A stretch of DNA of 57,374 nucleotides from Pseudomonadota bacterium (GTDB lineage: Bacteria > Pseudomonadota > Gammaproteobacteria > Steroidobacterales > Steroidobacteraceae). Every line of letters starts with the position of its first letter. Position 1 is the stretch's first letter. Shown here piece after piece: positions 17,379 to 28,950 of the stretch. The DNA lies in the NCBI GenBank assembly GCA_021805275.1, contig JAJZFQ010000012.1, positions 1 through 57,374 on the forward strand. Direction: 5' to 3'. The notes beneath the pieces were generated by a model, which was not told the origin of the DNA, searched no databases, and saw only the letters and a list, made by a program, of their open reading frames with translations. Both the position numbers and the translations under genes were made by a program.

Positions 17379-18803
17379 ATGAGTTCAGAGCCTTCCGAAA
17401 ACCCTGCCGCTGCAGCGGATGACGCCGCATCCGGCAGCGCCGATCCGCTGGCGGGTGCGCCCTTGGAGCGCTCTGCGAACTGGCCGGCGCGCCCGCGTCG
17501 CCACAAGATCGTCATCGTCGGCGGCGGCGCCGGCGGACTGGAGCTGGCGACCCGGCTCGGTGACCGTTACGGCAAGGGGGAGCGGGCGCGCATCGAGCTC
17601 ATCGACTCGAACCGCACCCACCTGTGGAAGCCGTTGCTGCACGAGGTCGCCGCGGGGAGCATGGATCTCAGCGTCCATGAGCTCAGCTTTCTCGCACAGT
17701 CTCACTGGCATCACTTCCGCTTCCGCCTCGGGGAGATGACCGGCCTCGACCGCGCACGCCGCGAGGTGCATGTCGCCCCGGTGATCGACGAGGCGGGCGG
17801 CGAGATCACCGCCGAGCGCGTGTACCGCTACGACACGCTGGTGATCGCCGTGGGCAGTCTCACCAATGACTTCGGCACCCCGGGCGTGAAGGAGCATGCC
17901 ATCGCGCTAGAGACCTCCGCTGCCGCCGCGCGCTTTCACCGGCGTCTCGTCAACTCTCTGATACGCGCCCATGCCCAACGCGGGCCGTTGCGGCCGGAGC
18001 AGCTCCAGGTTGCGATCATCGGGGCCGGCGCCACGGGCGTCGAGCTCGCCGCGGAGCTGCACAACACGACGCGCGACCTGGTGTCCTTCGGACTGGACCG
18101 CATCGACCCGGACGAGGACATCCAGCTCAATCTGATCGAGGCCTCGGGACGGATCCTGCCGGCGCTGCCGCAGCGGCTGTCCGCCGCCGCCGCGGCGCTG
18201 TTGAGCAATCTCGGGGTGCGCATCCGCACCGACTCGCGCGTGGCCGAAGTGACCGAGCACGGTGTCCGGCTCGCCGATGGACAATTCATTCCGGCGGAAC
18301 TCGTGGTATGGGCCGCGGGCGTCAAGGGACCTGAGTTCCTGCGCGATCTGGGCGGGCTGCAGAGCAACTCGGTGAACCAGCTGGTGGTGGAGCCGACTCT
18401 GCAGACCACGCGGGACGAGAACATCTTCGCCCTCGGGGACTGCGCGGCCTGTCCGTGGCTCGGCAAGTCGGGCAATGTGCCGCCACGGGCGCAGGCGGCC
18501 CACCAGGAGGCAAGCCACATGGTCAAACAGATGGAGCGGCGTCTCGCCGGCAAAGCGCTTCTGACCTACCGCTATCGGGACTTCGGCTCCCTGGTCTCAC
18601 TGGGACGGCACAGCACGGTCGGCAGTCTTATGGGCACGCTGGTCGGCCCCAACCTGATGCTCGAGGGATATTTTGCGCGCCTGATGTACACCTGGCTGCG
18701 CAAGATGCACGAGTTGGCGCTGCATGGTCCGGTGAAGGTCACCCTGGACACCCTGGCGCGGCTCCTAACCCGTCGCACCGAGCCGCACGTCAAGCTGCAC
18801 TGA
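17379..18803 (+). CDS. ndh: Type II NADH:quinone dehydrogenase (NDH-2)
   Basis: 474 residues from the ATG at 17379. The first 40 residues are Ala/Pro-rich and without motif. The FAD-binding loop IVIVGGGAGGLE is at 44-55, the NAD-binding loop VAIIGAGATGVELAAEL near 206-222, and the second FAD motif NIFALGDCAAC later. A late NLMLEGYFARLMYTWL stretch fits the amphipathic membrane-anchoring end of NDH-2. It passes electrons from NADH to quinone without pumping protons, on the cytoplasmic face. It lies 339 bp after nnrS, so it need not be in that operon, but quinol from it could feed qNOR. Confidence 0.88.
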   Translation: MSSEPSENPAAAADDAASGSADPLAGAPLERSANWPARPRRHKIVIVGGGAGGLELATRLGDRYGKGERARIELIDSNRTHLWKPLLHEVAAGSMDLSVHELSFLAQSHWHHFRFRLGEMTGLDRARREVHVAPVIDEAGGEITAERVYRYDTLVIAVGSLTNDFGTPGVKEHAIALETSAAAARFHRRLVNSLIRAHAQRGPLRPEQLQVAIIGAGATGVELAAELHNTTRDLVSFGLDRIDPDEDIQLNLIEASGRILPALPQRLSAAAAALLSNLGVRIRTDSRVAEVTEHGVRLADGQFIPAELVVWAAGVKGPEFLRDLGGLQSNSVNQLVVEPTLQTTRDENIFALGDCAACPWLGKSGNVPPRAQAAHQEASHMVKQMERRLAGKALLTYRYRDFGSLVSLGRHSTVGSLMGTLVGPNLMLEGYFARLMYTWLRKMHELALHGPVKVTLDTLARLLTRRTEPHVKLH

Positions 18804-18817
18804 CGGGCATCGCCCCC

Positions 18818-19486
18818 TCAGAACGCGCACTCCGTCGCATGCCGCAGGGCCGCGGACTTGCTCCAGACCCGCACGCCGTGCTCCCCGGCACGCCCGCGCA
18901 GCGCGACCCCGGCCGGCAGACGCAGCCACGACCACCGCTCGAGCCGCTCCTCGCCGTCGCAGAAGCTCCCGCTCAGCACCAGCAGCTCCAGGCCGCGCGG
19001 ATTGGGCAGCTCGACCGTCGAGCCCGGCGCCCATGCATCGATGCGCACCCGCTCGACCGTGTCGTCGAACAGCACAAGCGATTCGACCTGACCCGGCGCG
19101 CCGCGTTCACCCTCCCCGGGCCGAAGCGCGAGCGGCTGCACATCCTCCCGGCGGAACTGCCAGAGCTTGACGAAGATGACGCAGCCGGGCTCGCTGCCCG
19201 GGGCATGGGCGCTGCCCGGCGGGTTGCGCACGTACGAACCCGCCGGGTAATCGCCCGTCTCGTCCTGGAACACACCTTCCAGCACCAGAAATTCCTCGCC
19301 ACCGGGATGGCGATGCCGCGGAAAGTGGCTGTCGGGGGCGTAACGGACGATCGAGGTGGCCCGCGCCTTCTCCTCGCCGACGCGAAATAGCATCCGGCGC
19401 TCGACTCCGGCGGTGGGACTGGCCACCCATGGCAGCCCGGCCGCGTGCACCGTCACGCGGCGGGTGAGATCCTCGTTCAACAGCAT
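18818..19486 (-). CDS. Double-cupin protein, ChrR-like
   Basis: 222 residues with two cupin modules. The first has the metal motif HFPRHRHPGGEEFLVLEG and GSYVRNPPGSAHAPGSEPGC, typical of the ChrR-type anti-sigma cupin domain; the second (STVELPNPRGLELLVLSG ... LRLPAG) lacks clear metal histidines. There is no zinc-binding anti-sigma N-terminal domain and no sigma factor gene nearby, so it is probably not an anti-sigma factor; it may be a small metal-dependent dioxygenase-like or sensing protein. It follows the broken transketolase gene by 111 bp, same strand. Confidence 0.75.
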   Translation of the reverse strand: MLLNEDLTRRVTVHAAGLPWVASPTAGVERRMLFRVGEEKARATSIVRYAPDSHFPRHRHPGGEEFLVLEGVFQDETGDYPAGSYVRNPPGSAHAPGSEPGCVIFVKLWQFRREDVQPLALRPGEGERGAPGQVESLVLFDDTVERVRIDAWAPGSTVELPNPRGLELLVLSGSFCDGEERLERWSWLRLPAGVALRGRAGEHGVRVWSKSAALRHATECAF

Positions 19487-19597
19487 GTGGCTCTCCTCCG
19501 ACCGGTTCGCCGGCCGCGCCGCGGGTCTGCCTGGACCTGCGCGCCGTGGGCGTCGATTATAGTGCGCAGCGCTCCCCGCGGGCGGCGCGCTGAGCGC

Positions 19598-20819
19598 TCA
19601 ACGGCGTGCGGCTGACTTCGCCGCGGGTACGCGGCGCCGAGACGAGGCGCGCGAGCGGCAGGGATTCTCCAACGACGCATCGAGCACGGCGCGGATGTGC
19701 GCGGCCGTGAAGCCGAACTGGCTCATCAGCTCGCTGCCCTTGCCGCAGGCGCCGAACCGCTCGATACCGAGCACACGCCCATCGAGACCGACGTAGGGCC
19801 ACCACGAGAGTGCTGCGCCGGCCTCGACGGCGAGCCGGCGAGACACCGAGTCGGGCAGCACACTCTGTCGGTACGCCTCATCCTGTGCGTCGAAGACCTG
19901 GGTCGAGGGCATCGAGACCAGACGGACGGGCCGTCCCTGCTCATTCAGTGCGTGCACCGCCTCGGCTGCGATACCGACCTCAGAACCGGTGGCGATGACC
20001 AAGCTCTGCGGCGGACCGGCGCACTCGATGCGCACGTAACCGCTGCGCGAGACATTGCTCTGCTCGGCCGGTTCGCGCCTCCGCTGGGCGAGTGCCTGGC
20101 GGGTCAGTACCAGGGCCGTAGGTCCGCTCCGTTCGAGCGCCACACTCCAGGCCACCGCGGTCTCGAAGGCATCGCAGGGCCGCCACAGATTCAAACCGGG
20201 CATCGCTCGCAGACTCGCCAGGTGCTCGACCGGCCGGTGAGTGGGTCCGTCCTCGCCGAGCCCGATCGAGTCGTGCGTGTCCACCGGCACCACCGGTGCG
20301 TGCATCAGAGCCGCCACGCGCACCGCGTTGCGCGTAGTCGCAGAAGACGAGCAACGTGCCGCCGTAGGGGCGAAAGCCTCCCTGCAGCGCCAGGCCGTTC
20401 ATCATGACCGTCGTCGCGAACTCGCGCACGCCGTAATGCAGATAGTTGCCGCCCGCCGCCGATACGGGCCGAGCGGACCGGTGGTGGTCTCGATGCCGAG
20501 TACGGGGTCGTGCTCGGGGTGACCGGGCGTGCGGCTGCCGAGCTGCCGGAAGCCCTTGAGATCCTCGATGCCGCGGGCGTAACCGGTCAGGCGCAGCAGC
20601 CCCGTAGAGGAGCATCGAACCGTGACCGTTGGACAGCACGAAGCGGTCGCGGTTGAACCAGCGGGGATTGGCCGGGTTGTGGTGCAGAAAATCGCCCCAC
20701 AGCACCTGCGCGAGGTCGGCCATGCCGAGTGGCATGCCCGGATGCCCCGAGTTCGCCCGCTGGACAGCAGCCATCGCCAGCGCGCGCAGCGCGTTGGTCA
20801 GTTCTCGAGGAGTGCTCAT
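19598..20819 (-). pseudogene. cbbT: Transketolase, internally deleted and frameshifted
   Basis: The N-terminus is intact ([28 protein letters not shown]). At about 20600 an extra G in a GGGG run shifts the frame; the expected [20 protein letters not shown] continues in the next frame up to ETTTGPLG. Near 20461-20475 the sequence jumps to [20 protein letters not shown], which in a normal enzyme lies some 270 residues further on. A third lesion near 20340 loses two bases after FCDYA, and the C-terminal third ([20 protein letters not shown] onward) runs in another frame to 19598. The span is about 1.2 kb against about 2 kb for an intact gene, so part of the cofactor-binding core is gone. It cannot make an active enzyme unless the assembly is wrong. 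Confidence 0.88.
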
Positions 20820-20890
20820 GGCGTCACGTTAAGGTGGCCCGGGGATTCGCCGCGCGCGCCAGTCCGCCTCCCGGTTGCGCCCGGCCGGAC

Positions 20891-21952
20891 TCAGCCGGCG
20901 CGGCGCAGCGTCTCGTGGCCGTAGCGCTCGGCCATCTGCTCGAGCGGGATCGGGCGGATCAGTCCGGCCTGCCCGGCCGCGCCGAAGGCCTCGAAGCGCT
21001 GCGCGCACAGTTCGCGCGCCGCGCCCGTCGCCGCACGCAGGAAGCGGCGCGGATCGAAATCTGCCGGCTTCTCGGCGAGCGCGCGGCGCACCGCGGCCGT
21101 CATGACCAGACGGATGTCGGTATCGATGTTGACCTTGCGCACGCCGTGGCGGATGCCCTCGCGGATCTGCTGCACCGGAACACCGTAGGTCTCGGGAACG
21201 TCCCCGCCGTGCTCGCGCAGCACGGCGAGCCAGTCCTGCGGAACCGAAGAGGAACCGTGCATGACCAAGTGCGTGTTGGGGATGGCGCGGTGGATCTCCT
21301 CGATGCGCCCGATCGCGAGCACCTCGTGCGTGGGCTCGCGCGAGAACTTGTAGGCGCCGTGGGACGTGCCGATGGCGATGGCGAGCGCATCGACCCCGGT
21401 GCGCGCGACGAACTCGACGCACTGGCGCGGATCGGTGAGCAGCTGCTCGCGCGAGAGCTGGCCCTCGGCGCCGACCCCGTCTTCCTCCCCCGCCAGGCCC
21501 GACTCTAGCGAACCGAGGCAGCCGAGTTCCCCTTCCACCGAAACACCGACCGGATGCGCCTGCTCGACCGTACGTCGCGTGACCTCGACGTTGTATTCGA
21601 ACGAGGCCGGCGTCTTCATGTCCGAGAGCAGCGAGCCGTCCATCATCACGCTGGTGAACCCCGAGCGAATGGAGCGCTGACACACCGCCGGGCTTGCGCC
21701 GTGGTCCTGGTGCAGCGCCACCGGAACGCTCGGCCAGCTCTCCACCGCCGCCTGCACGATGCGCCGCAGGAACGACTCCCCGGCGTAGCTGCGCGCGCCG
21801 GCCGAGACCTGCAGGATGGCCGGGCTGTCGGTGGTTGCGGCCGCCTGCATGATGGCCTGCACCTGCTCCATGTTGTTGATGTTGAAGGCCGGCACGCCGT
21901 AGGCGAACTCGGCCGCGTGATCGAGCAGTTGCCGCAACGAGATCAGCGCCAT
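20891..21952 (-). CDS. cbbA: Class II fructose-1,6-bisphosphate aldolase
   Basis: 353 residues, full length. Zinc and catalytic residues are recognisable: His81 and His84 in ALHQDHGAS, Glu142 in VEGELG, His198 in IGTSHGAYK and His232 in VMHGSSS, plus [12 protein letters not shown] for substrate phosphate binding. It condenses glyceraldehyde-3-phosphate with dihydroxyacetone phosphate (and sedoheptulose bisphosphate formation in the Calvin cycle). It is 47 bp after cbbP in the cbb operon, preceded by AGGACACC; the next gene is the ruined transketolase 71 bp on. Confidence 0.95.
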   Translation of the reverse strand: MALISLRQLLDHAAEFAYGVPAFNINNMEQVQAIMQAAATTDSPAILQVSAGARSYAGESFLRRIVQAAVESWPSVPVALHQDHGASPAVCQRSIRSGFTSVMMDGSLLSDMKTPASFEYNVEVTRRTVEQAHPVGVSVEGELGCLGSLESGLAGEEDGVGAEGQLSREQLLTDPRQCVEFVARTGVDALAIAIGTSHGAYKFSREPTHEVLAIGRIEEIHRAIPNTHLVMHGSSSVPQDWLAVLREHGGDVPETYGVPVQQIREGIRHGVRKVNIDTDIRLVMTAAVRRALAEKPADFDPRRFLRAATGAARELCAQRFEAFGAAGQAGLIRPIPLEQMAERYGHETLRRAG

Positions 21953-21999
21953 GGTGTCCTCCGCCGCTGTGGTCGGTTGATGGTGTGTGCCGGAGCGGC

Positions 22000-22902
22000 T
22001 CAGCGCCGCGACCGGCCGGATTCGCGCCCTTGGGCATCGTTGCGCCGCTCAATCAGCCGCCAGATCATCGGCGTGAAGATCAGCTGCATGGCGAGGTCCA
22101 TCTTGCCGCCGGGACAGACGATGGTGTTCGGACGCGACATGAACGAGTCCTTGAGCATCGACTGCAGGTAGGGAAAGTCGATGCCGCGGGGATTGGCGAA
22201 ACGAATCACGAGGAATGACTCGTCCGGCGTCGGAATGAACCTCGCGATGAACGGATTCGAGGTGTCGACGACCGGGACCCGCTGGAAGTTGATGTGTGTG
22301 CGCGAGAACTGCGGGCAGATGTAGCTCACGTAGTCCGGCATGCGGCGCAGGATCGTCTCGGTGACCGCCTCGGTCGAGTAGCCGCGCGTCGCCTTGTCGC
22401 GCTGCAGCTTCTGGATCCACTCCAGGTTGATGACGGGCGTCACCCCGATGAGCAGATCGACGTGCTGGGCGATATCCACCTCCTCGGTCACTACGGCGCC
22501 GTGCAGTCCCTCGTAGAACAGCAGATCGGTGTCCGCCGGCAGGTCCTCCCACGCCGTGAACGTGCCGGGCGGCTGGCCGAAGGGCACCGCCTCGGCGGCA
22601 TCGTGCAGGTATTTGCGGACCCGCCCGCCGCCCGCCTCGCCGTAGCTGCGGAACAGCTCCTCGAGCTCGGTGAACAGATTTGCCTGCGGCCCGAAGTGAC
22701 TCAGATCATGGTCGCCGCGCGCCAGCGCCTGTTCGAGCTGCTCGCGCATTGCGGCGCGGTCATAGCGATGGAAGCTGTCACCCTCGACGAATGCCGCCTT
22801 GATTTGCTCGCGGCGGAAGATCTGCTCGAAGGTCTTGCTGACCGAGGTGGTGCCGGCGCCGGAGGAGCCGGTGACCGCAATGATGGGATGGCGGGCGGAC
22901 AT
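22000..22902 (-). CDS. cbbP: Phosphoribulokinase
   Basis: 300 residues, the size of the octameric proteobacterial enzyme. The P-loop GSSGAGTT at 12-19 has Thr in place of the usual Lys, as in proteobacterial phosphoribulokinases. Other family motifs: [23 protein letters not shown] and [14 protein letters not shown]. It phosphorylates ribulose-5-phosphate to the RuBisCO substrate. The gene lies 12 bp after cbbF in the operon. Bacterial enzymes of this type are activated by NADH; no feature here shows regulation directly. Confidence 0.96.
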   Translation of the reverse strand: MSARHPIIAVTGSSGAGTTSVSKTFEQIFRREQIKAAFVEGDSFHRYDRAAMREQLEQALARGDHDLSHFGPQANLFTELEELFRSYGEAGGGRVRKYLHDAAEAVPFGQPPGTFTAWEDLPADTDLLFYEGLHGAVVTEEVDIAQHVDLLIGVTPVINLEWIQKLQRDKATRGYSTEAVTETILRRMPDYVSYICPQFSRTHINFQRVPVVDTSNPFIARFIPTPDESFLVIRFANPRGIDFPYLQSMLKDSFMSRPNTIVCPGGKMDLAMQLIFTPMIWRLIERRNDAQGRESGRSRR

Positions 22903-22914
22903 GGGCGCTCCGGG

Positions 22915-24015
22915 TCACACGTTGGGCGTGGTGAACAGACCTCGCGCGCCGAACAGCGGCACGTCGAGCTCGAACTCGTTGTGGTCACGGTGGTAGCGCT
23001 CGATGCGCTCGACTTCCTCGCGGGCCCCGAACACGAAGCTCACCCGCTGGTGCAGCGCGCTCGGGGGGACCTCGAGGATGGGTGCCAGACCGGTGCTCGC
23101 CCGTCCACCGGCCTGCTCGATGAGGTAGCCGATGGGGTTTGCCTCGTAGAGCAGACGCAGCCGCCCCGGGCGGCTCGGATCGCGACGGTCGTGCGGATAC
23201 ATGAACACTCCGCCGCGCATCAGGATCCGGTGCGCCTCGGCGACCAGTGAGGCGATCCAGCGCATGTTGAAATCCTTGCCCCGCGGGCCGCTCTGGCCGG
23301 CGAGGCACTCCTGGACGTAGCGGCGTATCGCCGGCTCCCAGTAGCGCGAGTTCGAGGCGTTGATTGCGAATTCGCTGGTCCTCTCCGGGATACGCAGGTT
23401 CGGATGCGTGAGGGAGAACTCGCCGATCTCCCGATCGAGCGTGAAGCCGTGCACGCCATGGCCGGTCGAGAGCACGATCATGGTCGCCGGCCCGTAGATC
23501 GCATAGCCGGCGCACACCTGCGCGCAGCCCGGCTGCAGGAAATCCCCGACCGACGGCTCCCTCACGCCCTCCGGACAGCGCAGCACGGAGAAGATGCTGC
23601 CCACCGCGACGTTCACATCGATGTTGGAGGAGCCATCGAGCGGGTCGAACAGCAGCAGGTACCGCCCGCGCGGGTACTGCTCGGGGATGGCGTACGGGGC
23701 CTCGTGCTCCTCCGAGACCATGCCGGCGAGCTGCCCGCCCCACTCGTTGGTCCGTACGAAGATGTCGTTGGCGAGCACGTCGAGCCGCTTCTGCGCCTCG
23801 CCCTGCGCGTTGCTCGTGCCCGCCTCCCCCAGGGCGTTGGCGAGTGCCCCCTTGCCGATGAGCGTGGCGATGCGCTTACACGCCAGGCGCACGTCGTTGA
23901 TCAGCGCGATGAAGCTGCCGGCCCGGGAGGCCTCCGGGGCGGGATTGATGCGACGCTGCTCCTCGATGAGGAAGCGCGTGATGGGCATCTGGGTAAACGA
24001 CGCCTCGGGGTTCAC
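22915..24015 (-). CDS. cbbF: Fructose-1,6-bisphosphatase, class I
   Basis: 366 residues. The metal-binding signature [12 protein letters not shown] occupies 124-135, with upstream SEEHEAP providing acidic ligands. The N-terminus ([14 protein letters not shown]) and the C-terminal [20 protein letters not shown] are typical of class I enzymes. It hydrolyses fructose-1,6-bisphosphate, and in bacterial Calvin cycles often sedoheptulose bisphosphate too. The start overlaps the cbbX stop by 4 bp (ATGA), showing translational coupling. Placement in the cbb operon supports the cbbF name over a housekeeping fbp. Confidence 0.95.
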   Translation of the reverse strand: MNPEASFTQMPITRFLIEEQRRINPAPEASRAGSFIALINDVRLACKRIATLIGKGALANALGEAGTSNAQGEAQKRLDVLANDIFVRTNEWGGQLAGMVSEEHEAPYAIPEQYPRGRYLLLFDPLDGSSNIDVNVAVGSIFSVLRCPEGVREPSVGDFLQPGCAQVCAGYAIYGPATMIVLSTGHGVHGFTLDREIGEFSLTHPNLRIPERTSEFAINASNSRYWEPAIRRYVQECLAGQSGPRGKDFNMRWIASLVAEAHRILMRGGVFMYPHDRRDPSRPGRLRLLYEANPIGYLIEQAGGRASTGLAPILEVPPSALHQRVSFVFGAREEVERIERYHRDHNEFELDVPLFGARGLFTTPNV

Positions 24016-24944
24016 GCGGCCCCCTCTGTCGCGAACACGCGGCTCGCGAGGATGTCGCCGGCCTCGATGCTCTCAAGCGCAGTGCGGTCCAGCGGCAAGC
24101 CGCGCCGCTCGAACAGCCGGCTCGCCTGGCGCAGCCGGGCCCGGTCGAGGGCGTTGCGGATCGAGCGGGCGTTGGCGAAGTGCGGCTGGGTGCGGCGCCG
24201 CTCGATGTACTCCCCGAGGGCGGCGAGCGCATCGGGGCTCAGCCGATAGTGCATCTGCTCGAGCATCAGTTGCGCGATGGCGATGAGCTCCTCGGCGCTG
24301 TAGTCGGGGAAGTCGATGTGGTGGGCGACGCGCGAGGAGAGGCCCGGATTGCTGTGAAAGAAGGTGTCCATCCGCTGCTTGTAGCCGGCGAAGATGACCA
24401 CCAGGTCGGCACGCTGGTTCTCCATCACCTGCAGGAGGATCTCGATGGCCTCCTGGCCGTAGTCGCGCTCGTTCTCCGGCCGGTAGAGGTAATACGCCTC
24501 GTCGATGAACAGCACCCCGCCCATGGCGCGCTTGAGCACCTCGCGGGTCTTCGGCGCAGTGTGCCCGATGTACTGGCCGACCAGGTCGTCGCGCGTGACG
24601 GCCACCAGGTGTCCCTTGCGCACGTAGCCCAGGCGGTGAAGGATTTCGGCCATGCGCATCGCGACGGTGGTTTTGCCGGTGCCGGGATTGCCGGTGAAGG
24701 ACATGTGCAGCGCCGGCGCGCCGGCGCTCAACCCGTGCACCTGGCGCAGCTTGTCGATGAGCAGCAGCGCGGCGATGTCGCGGATGCGCCGCTTGACGGG
24801 CGCGAGCCCGATGAGCTCGCGATCGAGGCTCTCGAGCACCTCCCCGACCTGCGACTCGCCGTAGAGCGCCTCCAGATCAAGCGGCTCGGCGCCCGGTGCG
24901 TCCCGGTCTGCCGCGCCAACAGTTGTCTCGCGGGGTGTGCTCAT
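24012..24944 (-). CDS. cbbX: CbbX, red-type RuBisCO activase (AAA+)
   Basis: 310 residues. Walker A GNPGTGKT at 85-92, pore loop YIGHT at 125-129, Walker B FIDEA at 146-150 and arginine-finger region near [10 protein letters not shown] at 201-210. CbbX hexamers pull the C-terminal tail of red-type large subunits to release inhibitory sugar phosphates and are activated by ribulose bisphosphate. It begins 6 bp after cbbS and overlaps cbbF. Its presence agrees with the red-type large and small subunits upstream. Confidence 0.96.
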   Translation of the reverse strand: MSTPRETTVGAADRDAPGAEPLDLEALYGESQVGEVLESLDRELIGLAPVKRRIRDIAALLLIDKLRQVHGLSAGAPALHMSFTGNPGTGKTTVAMRMAEILHRLGYVRKGHLVAVTRDDLVGQYIGHTAPKTREVLKRAMGGVLFIDEAYYLYRPENERDYGQEAIEILLQVMENQRADLVVIFAGYKQRMDTFFHSNPGLSSRVAHHIDFPDYSAEELIAIAQLMLEQMHYRLSPDALAALGEYIERRRTQPHFANARSIRNALDRARLRQASRLFERRGLPLDRTALESIEAGDILASRVFATEGAA

Positions 24945-24950
24945 GGGACC

Positions 24951-25367
24951 TCAATACCGCTCTCCCTCGGGGCGGTCGCTCGAGTAGGCGCGCGTGGTGT
25001 AGCGCAGTGTGCGGCCCGGGCCCTCCGCGCGCGTCAGCGCGAAGCCGGGCTCGTGCGCGGGCCGGTTGACGATGAACGACAGCCGCATCGACTCGCGGCC
25101 GCGGCTGGCGTCGAACGCGTTGACCTTGATGTAGTGGCGCGGGAAGGTGTTGCGGCAGGCGTTGACTTCCGCGAGGATGCCGGCCGCGTCGCGCAGGTCG
25201 AACATGGGCATGCCGTACATCTCCCAGTAGGTGTTGCGCGGATGCGGGTCGTCCGTGTATTCGATCGCGACCGCCCAGCCGTTGGCCAGACTGTACTCGA
25301 TCTGCTTGGCGATCTGCGCATCGCTGAGCTCGGGCAGGTACGAAAAGGTGCCTTGGGTGAGTCGCAT
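24951..25367 (-). CDS. cbbS: RuBisCO small subunit, red type
   Basis: 138 residues from the ATG at 25367, preceded by a strong AGGAG (TCAGGAGAGCTCC); the longer frame upstream overlaps cbbL and is ignored. It opens [16 protein letters not shown] and has the conserved [11 protein letters not shown]. The extra C-terminal stretch beyond about residue 110 ([20 protein letters not shown]) matches the beta-hairpin extension of red-type small subunits, which fills the central channel in place of the green-type loop. It is 26 bp after cbbL. Confidence 0.96.
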   Translation of the reverse strand: MRLTQGTFSYLPELSDAQIAKQIEYSLANGWAVAIEYTDDPHPRNTYWEMYGMPMFDLRDAAGILAEVNACRNTFPRHYIKVNAFDASRGRESMRLSFIVNRPAHEPGFALTRAEGPGRTLRYTTRAYSSDRPEGERY

Positions 25368-25393
25368 GGAGCTCTCCTGAGTGGGCCGGCCGG

Positions 25394-26902
<1,509 letters not shown>

Positions 26903-26973
26903 TCAGGCGCCTCGGGCCTGGGGACGAGGCGGATCGGCAACCCCGCGCGACCGATACTGGAACTTGCTTTTCA

Positions 26974-27018
26974 TTAGGTCTAGTTAGATATTCTTGTTGT
27001 CTTCATTAGTGAGTCTTA
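26974..27018. promoter_or_regulatory. Two CbbR-type operators in the cbbL-cbbR gap
   Basis: TTA-N7-TTA occurs twice: 26974-26986 and 27006-27018, each inside a CATTAG context and 32 bp apart. This fits the TNA-N7/8-TNA pattern known for CbbR boxes. The second ends 8 bp before the cbbR start, so CbbR should repress its own gene while activating cbbL on the other strand. The whole 162-bp gap is AT-rich compared with its surroundings. Confidence 0.65.
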
Positions 27019-27025
27019 TCGAGTC

Positions 27026-28030
27026 ATGCGCAACGTGACGCTGCGGCAGATGCGCGTTTTCACCGCGGTGGCACGCCACCTGTCCTTCACGCGCGCCGCG
27101 CGCGAGCTGCACCTGACCCAGCCGGCCGTCTCGCAGCAGATGCGCCTGCTCGAGCAGGAGGTCGGTCTGCCGGTGATCGAGCAGATCGGCCGGCGGATCC
27201 GCCTCGCGCCGGCGGGCCTGGAACTGCTGCGCTACGCCAACCAGGTGACCGAGCTGTTGCGCGAGGCCGCCGAGAGCATCGCGGCGATGCGCGGCCTGAA
27301 GCGCGGGCTGCTGAAGCTCGGGGCGGTGAGCACGGCGAAGTATTTCGCCCCGGCACTGCTCTCGGCGTTCACGCCGGAGTACCCGGAAGTGAACATCAAG
27401 TTCACGGTCGGCAACCGCGGGGAGATCGTCCGCCTGCTCGCGGCCAACGATCTGGACCTGGTCATCATGGGGCGTCCTCCTGCGGAGCTCGCAACCGCGG
27501 CGGCTCCCTTCGCGGCGCACCCCTCCGTGATCATCGCCCCGCCGGAGCACCCGCTGGTGACGCGCCGGCGCATCCCGCTCGCGGCGCTCGCAACCGAGGC
27601 CTTCCTCGTGCGCGAGGAAGGCTCGGGCACGCGCGCCTCGATGGAGCGGCTGTTTGCCGAGCAGCGCGTGACGTTCCGGTCCCTGATGGAAGTCAGCAGC
27701 AACGAGACGATCAAGCAGGCCGTGATGGCCGGGATGGGCCTGTCGTTCATCTCCGCGCACACCATCGGACTGGAGATTGGCGCCGGGCGGCTCGCCATCC
27801 TCGATGTCGTGGGTCTGCCGGTGGTGCGCGACTGGTACGTGATCCAGCTGCAGGAGAAACGCCTGCCGCCCATCGCCGCAGCCTTCCGCCAGTTTATGCT
27901 CGAGCACGGTGCACGGATCATCGCGCGCACCATCGGGGCCTCCCTCGCCGAGCGGGGTGAGCCGCAAGCGCCGGCGCACAAGCGCCCGACCCGAGCGGCC
28001 CGGCGCATCCCCTCGCGTGCGGTCCGCTGA
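27026..28030 (+). CDS. cbbR: CbbR, LysR-type activator of the cbb operon
   Basis: 334 residues. The helix-turn-helix (LRQMRVFTAVARHLSFTRAA, LTQPAVSQQMRLLE) matches CbbR closely, as does the effector domain (LLKLGAVSTAKYFAPALLSA; NNDLDLVIMGRPP-like ANDLDLVIMGRPP). It activates the divergent cbb genes in response to metabolites such as ribulose bisphosphate or NADPH in related bacteria. The last 35 residues are basic and Pro/Arg-rich, probably disordered. The divergent position relative to cbbL is the standard arrangement. Confidence 0.95.
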   Translation: MRNVTLRQMRVFTAVARHLSFTRAARELHLTQPAVSQQMRLLEQEVGLPVIEQIGRRIRLAPAGLELLRYANQVTELLREAAESIAAMRGLKRGLLKLGAVSTAKYFAPALLSAFTPEYPEVNIKFTVGNRGEIVRLLAANDLDLVIMGRPPAELATAAAPFAAHPSVIIAPPEHPLVTRRRIPLAALATEAFLVREEGSGTRASMERLFAEQRVTFRSLMEVSSNETIKQAVMAGMGLSFISAHTIGLEIGAGRLAILDVVGLPVVRDWYVIQLQEKRLPPIAAAFRQFMLEHGARIIARTIGASLAERGEPQAPAHKRPTRAARRIPSRAVR

Positions 28031-28047
28031 GCCGCGAGCCGCACTGC

Positions 28048-28677
28048 ATGAGCCCGGAGAACACCGATCGGCACGCGCATTGGCAAGCGGTCTATCACGA
28101 CAAGGATCCCGTTTCGGTCAGCTGGTACCGGCCCCATCTCGAGGTCTCACTGGCGCTGCTTGATCAGGCGGGGTTGTCCGCCGGGGCCCGCCTGATCGAT
28201 GTCGGCGGCGGCGCCGCGACGCTGGTCGATGACCTGCTCGAGCGGGGTCTGCCGGAGGTGACGGTGCTGGATGTCTCGGGGCAGGCCCTGGCGATTGCGC
28301 GGGCGCGTCTCGGGCCGCGCGCCGCGCAGGTGCGCTGGATCGAGCAGGACGTGCTGAGTGCGGTGCTGCCGGCCGGCGGCTTCGAGTTCTGGCACGACCG
28401 CGCGGTGCTGCACTTCCTCACCGATCCGGCCGATGCCGCCCGCTACGTGCAGGTGTGCGCCTCGGCGCTCGCCCCGGGCGGCCACGCGGTGATCGGGGGA
28501 TTCGCGCCTGACGGACCGCAGCGCTGCAGCGGGCTGCCCGTCGTACGCCGCTCGGGCGAGCAGATCGCCGCGCTGTTCGGCCCGGCGTTCTCGCTGGTGC
28601 GCACACACGCCGAGGGGCATCGCGCGCCCTCCGGGGCCGAGCAGTCCTTTGCCTACGCGCTGCTGCGCCGATCCTGA
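28048..28677 (+). CDS. Class I SAM-dependent methyltransferase
   Basis: 209 residues. It opens with HWQAVYHDKDPVSVSWYRPH, then the SAM-binding glycine loop LIDVGGGAATLVDDLL (about 49-64) and acidic VLDVSG for the ribose, followed by WHDRAVLHFL. This profile resembles the methyltransferases often annotated as thiopurine/tellurite-type small-molecule enzymes. The substrate is unknown. It begins 17 bp after cbbR on the same strand and may be co-transcribed with it, though a role in carbon fixation is not suggested by the sequence. Confidence 0.85.
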   Translation: MSPENTDRHAHWQAVYHDKDPVSVSWYRPHLEVSLALLDQAGLSAGARLIDVGGGAATLVDDLLERGLPEVTVLDVSGQALAIARARLGPRAAQVRWIEQDVLSAVLPAGGFEFWHDRAVLHFLTDPADAARYVQVCASALAPGGHAVIGGFAPDGPQRCSGLPVVRRSGEQIAALFGPAFSLVRTHAEGHRAPSGAEQSFAYALLRRS

Positions 28678-28950
28678 TCGACCCAGGTCCCCCCGGGCAC
28701 CGACGGACGGCACGGACGGGAGGCGGGGAGCATCAGCCGATTGGATTTTCGTCTATTTTACATATGCTTACCTTATATATGTGAGCCGATTATCCGAGTG
28801 GCCCGTGCCCTCCTTCGGCCGCCGCACCGCCAGGCATCCGGCGGGTGTGCGGCCCGGGGACTGGGCGCGCGGGGGGCCGGGGCGCCATAATCGTGCGCAG
28901 GGGAGCGCATCGCGCGCAGCATTCAACAACAAGATCCTGCGAGGCTGACC
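28678..28950. other. Intergenic region with AT-rich promoter-like core
   Basis: The octamer AGCCGATT occurs at 28735-28742 and again at 28784-28791, flanking an AT-rich core with ACATAT-N11-ATATGT (28760-28782). It lies 160 bp upstream of the LVIVD gene and may be its promoter and operator, but no factor can be named. Confidence 0.4.

Noticed and set aside
18818..19486. ChrR anti-sigma factor
   Set aside because: Only the cupin part is present; the zinc-binding anti-sigma domain and a partner sigma gene are missing.
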